Under the pieces are notes generated by a model. It had not been told where the DNA came from. It searched no databases and saw nothing but the letters and a program-made list of their open reading frames with translations. Positions 59,664 to 61,758 of a DNA stretch of 61,758 nucleotides are shown here, in pieces. Origin of the DNA: Massilia niastensis DSM 21313 (GTDB lineage Bacteria; Pseudomonadota; Gammaproteobacteria; Burkholderiales; Burkholderiaceae_D); the NCBI RefSeq assembly GCF_000382345.1, contig NZ_KB908114.1, positions 1 through 61,758 of the forward strand, written 5' to 3'. Positions within the stretch are counted from its first letter, which is position 1. Each line of letters begins with the position of its first letter. A program made the translations under genes and the position numbers.

Positions 59664-61190
59664 ATGATGTTGACCGCCCTGGCCTATTCGATGGTCGTCG
59701 TTTTCATGTTCCTGATCATGACAAAGCGCCTGCCGGCGCTGGTTGCCTTGATTATCGTGCCCATCGTATTCGGGCTGCTCGGCGGCTTCGGCGCGGAGCT
59801 TGGACCCATGATGCTAACTGGCATCAAGAACCTGGCCCCCACCGGCGTCATGCTCATGTTCGCCATCCTGTACTTCGGCATCATGATCGATGCCGGCCTG
59901 TTCGATCCCGTCGTGCGCAGGATCCTGAAACTGGTGGACGGCGACCCCATGAAGATCGTGGTCGGCACGGCGGCGCTGGCGATGTTCGTCTCGCTCGACG
60001 GCGACGGCGCCACGACCTACATGATCACCGTGGCGGCGATGCTTCCGCTCTACAAGCGCCTCGGCATGAGCCGCCTGGTACTGGCATGCGTGATCATGCT
60101 GGCAGGCGGCGTCTTCAACATCCTGCCCTGGGGCGGCCCGACCGCGCGGGCTGCGAGCGCCCTGGGCGTGGACGTGCGCGATATCTTCGTGCCGATGATC
60201 CTGCCCATGATCGTGTCGGCCGTCTGGGTGCTCTTCGTCGCCTACATCCTCGGCGTGAAGGAACGCAAGCGGGTCGGGGTGATCGCCATGCCTGCCCGGG
60301 CCAAGGCACAGGCGGCGCCGAATGTCAGCGTCCTGCAGCCTGCCTGCGCCGAGCTCGCGGCTTCGGGTCAGATCTCGGGCCAGATGAATGGCACCACCGG
60401 CCAGTGGACTGCCCACGCCGGCGTCGCGGGACAGGAGAGCAATGTGCTCCAGCTTCCGGGCGGCCGGACGGAGGCGGACGCCAGGGCAACGGCGGTGGCT
60501 GCCGCGTCCACCGGCGGCGGCGGCGCCGGGCCGGACACGGGCGTCTCCGACCCCAAAATCGCGCGACCGAAACTGATCTGGGTGAACTTCCTTCTGACCG
60601 CAACCCTGATGGGCTTGCTGATCATGGGCGCCCTCCCCCTGCCGGTGCTGTTCATGATTTTCTTCGCGATCGCGATCATGATTAACTACCCCGGCCTGCA
60701 GGAACAAAAGGAGCGGCTGACCGAGCATGCGGCCAACGTGCTGCCGGTCGTGTCACTGATCTTCGCCGCGGGCATCTTTGTCGGCATCCTGCAGGGCACG
60801 AAGATGGTGGATGCCATCGCCACCAGCGTCATCGCCGCCGTTCCGGCCTGGATGGGACCCTACATGGCGATCGTCACGGGCTTGCTCAGCATCCCGTTCA
60901 CTTTCTTCATCTCGAACGATGCCTTCTATTTCGGCGTGGTGCCGATCCTCGCCAAGGCAGCCTCGGTCTATGGCATCACCGCAGCCGAAATCGGCCGGGC
61001 ATCGATCATCGGCCAGCCTGTCCATCTGCTCAGTCCGCTGGTAGCCTCGACTTACCTGCTGGTCGGCCTGTCGGAGGTCGAATTCGGCGACCACCAGCGC
61101 TACACGCTGATCTGGTCGATCACGGCGGCGCTGGTCATGCTGGTGGCCGCGGTGATCTTTGGCGTGATTCCTTTTGTCGGGCGTGGCTGA
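59664..61190 (+). CDS. CitMHS-family citrate/metal carboxylate transporter
   Basis: This 508-aa inner-membrane protein has about eleven helices: for example MLTALAYSMVVVFMFLIMTK, PTGVMLMFAILYFGIMIDAGLFDP, FVSLDGDGATTYMITVAAMLPLYKRL, ILPWGGPTARAASAL, SIPFTFFISNDAFYFGVVPIL. These are the family's conserved substrate and metal-citrate elements. It imports citrate or a related acid as a complex with a divalent cation. AAGGAGAAGTA precedes ATG 59664. A long polar loop (about residues 205-300, Gly/Ala/Gln-rich) between helices makes it longer than usual relatives of about 430-450 aa. Confidence 0.9.
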   Translation: MMLTALAYSMVVVFMFLIMTKRLPALVALIIVPIVFGLLGGFGAELGPMMLTGIKNLAPTGVMLMFAILYFGIMIDAGLFDPVVRRILKLVDGDPMKIVVGTAALAMFVSLDGDGATTYMITVAAMLPLYKRLGMSRLVLACVIMLAGGVFNILPWGGPTARAASALGVDVRDIFVPMILPMIVSAVWVLFVAYILGVKERKRVGVIAMPARAKAQAAPNVSVLQPACAELAASGQISGQMNGTTGQWTAHAGVAGQESNVLQLPGGRTEADARATAVAAASTGGGGAGPDTGVSDPKIARPKLIWVNFLLTATLMGLLIMGALPLPVLFMIFFAIAIMINYPGLQEQKERLTEHAANVLPVVSLIFAAGIFVGILQGTKMVDAIATSVIAAVPAWMGPYMAIVTGLLSIPFTFFISNDAFYFGVVPILAKAASVYGITAAEIGRASIIGQPVHLLSPLVASTYLLVGLSEVEFGDHQRYTLIWSITAALVMLVAAVIFGVIPFVGRG

Positions 61191-61476
61191 TTGCTGACGG
61201 CAGCCCCATGTCAATCCAGTTTCTTTCTCAGGTCCATGCTGCATTAGCGACAAATCGGATGAGCCGGGAAAAATATCTCACGGCCATTTACATGGCAATC
61301 AGGACTTCTGCCAATACATTTATTACCGTGCTTTGATGAGCATCGCTTTCTCGACTTGGGCGAGTCCGATTTTGATCTCGGCCAAAGATGTTTCACTTAT
61401 TTCCGCCTACTCCGCTCCTTGTCGGCCTTTAAAAAAATAATATCACCAAAAACAATTCTGCTTTGCGATTTATCTA
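61191..61476. other. AT-richer non-coding stretch
   Basis: The base composition drops clearly after the transporter stop. Runs such as TTTAAAAAAATAATATC occur near 61430. I see no ORF with family character, no RNA gene and no clear terminator. It precedes an IS end and may be recently acquired or degraded DNA. Confidence 0.5.
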
Positions 61477-61758
61477 AGGAAGCGCTGATTTAATCGATAT
61501 TTTTCTCGTGGCCGGAGCTGTGCTGTCGACGCTGGCTTGACGAGCAGCGAAGCGAGTATTTTTGCCCCAGCACGGCGTCGCGAGACGATTTTTGAGGTAT
61601 CCCTGCGAGTTTTTCTCCGCTCAAGACGGAGTTCTGGCGCGAGCGCTTCCGAAGGTTCGTCCAGCCAGCACCAGATTTGCAAACGCAAACAGGGCAAACA
61701 GCTGCGTGGTGTTCTTTGCCAGCCCACGATAGCGTGTCTTGCGATGACGGAAGAGGTT
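61477..61758 (-). mobile_element. IS5-family insertion sequence, right end (runs off window)
   Basis: The segment from about GAAGCGCTGATTTAAT (61480s) through the 3' end of a transposase gene at the window edge looks like the end of an IS5-type element. The exact terminal repeat cannot be fixed because the other end is outside the window. Confidence 0.5.
61621..61758 (-). CDS. IS5-family transposase, C-terminal part
   Basis: The reverse strand from the window edge reads NLFRHRKTRYRGLAKNTTQL, then FALFAFANLVLAGR and TFGSARARTPS to a TGA. The R-KTRYRGLAKN---LF-LFA-ANL-LA pattern is the conserved C-terminus of IS5/IS1182-like DDE transposases. The catalytic residues lie outside the window. Confidence 0.7.
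   Translation of the reverse strand, partial: NLFRHRKTRYRGLAKNTTQLFALFAFANLVLAGRTFGSARARTPS

Overview
The window is chromosomal DNA of a high-GC betaproteobacterium. Gene content (Bug-type periplasmic receptors, IclR and LysR regulators, an FNR/universal-stress cluster, eutBC, CaiB-type CoA transferases) and codon use suggest the Oxalobacteraceae, near Massilia, Telluria or Duganella. The species is inferred, not proven. Both edges cut insertion sequences: an IS4-type transposase at the left and an IS5-type transposase at the right.

The most interesting part is 2.5-10.4 kb. Five short tandem genes encode peptides with canonical double-glycine leaders (GG cleavage site, hydrophobic residues at -4, -7 and -12). 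They are followed by a PP2C phosphatase. On the opposite strand lies an operon for a cytoplasmic-looking PpiC/SurA-type prolyl isomerase, a C39-peptidase ABC exporter with two N-terminal cyclic-nucleotide-binding-like domains, and a sigma-54 enhancer-binding protein. The precursor array is preceded by a good -24/-12 promoter (GG-N10-GC). The same promoter architecture, about 70-85 nt before the start codon, recurs upstream of an orphan double-glycine peptide near 37 kb and upstream of two copies of a small Sec-type secreted peptide (16 and 22 kb). Together these look like one sigma-54-controlled peptide-export regulon that I do not recognise as described.

Region by region: 0-0.3 kb, IS4 remnant and an inverted repeat; 0.3-2.4 kb, HTH regulator divergent from an S41 peptidase; 2.4-10.4 kb, the peptide-export system; 10.5-15.8 kb, a DUF1622-like membrane protein and a 1519-aa SF1 helicase with a C-terminal Vsr-like nuclease; 15.9-22.5 kb, a low-oxygen/stress cluster (three perfect FNR boxes, FNR regulator, Usp proteins, diguanylate cyclase, zinc alcohol dehydrogenase) with several gene fragments, bracketed by a ~455-bp duplication; 22.5-30.9 kb, an acyl-CoA catabolic operon with a Bug receptor, IclR regulator and porin; 31-34 kb, eutBC and a MarR regulator; 33.7-36.9 kb, LysR, an enolase-superfamily enzyme and a Bug receptor; 37.3-42.5 kb, flavohaemoglobin, glycerate kinase, an MFS transporter and a CdaR regulator; 42.6-45.6 kb, a PQQ-type sugar dehydrogenase with a strange charged insert and a redoxin/2OG-oxygenase fusion; 45.7-61.2 kb, a large CoA-ester catabolic region (CoA transferases, acyl-CoA synthetase, enoyl-CoA hydratase, HMG-CoA lyase, two Bug receptors, CitMHS transporter) interrupted by an IS110-family element.

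The catabolic blocks carry readable operators. TTCCAC-N3-GTGGAA occurs at the 28.8 kb IclR gene and before the porin. A composite TTGTCCCAA-N4-palindrome occurs both beside the 47 kb IclR gene and before the CaiB/enoyl-CoA hydratase operon at 54.5 kb, tying together genes on both sides of the IS110 element.
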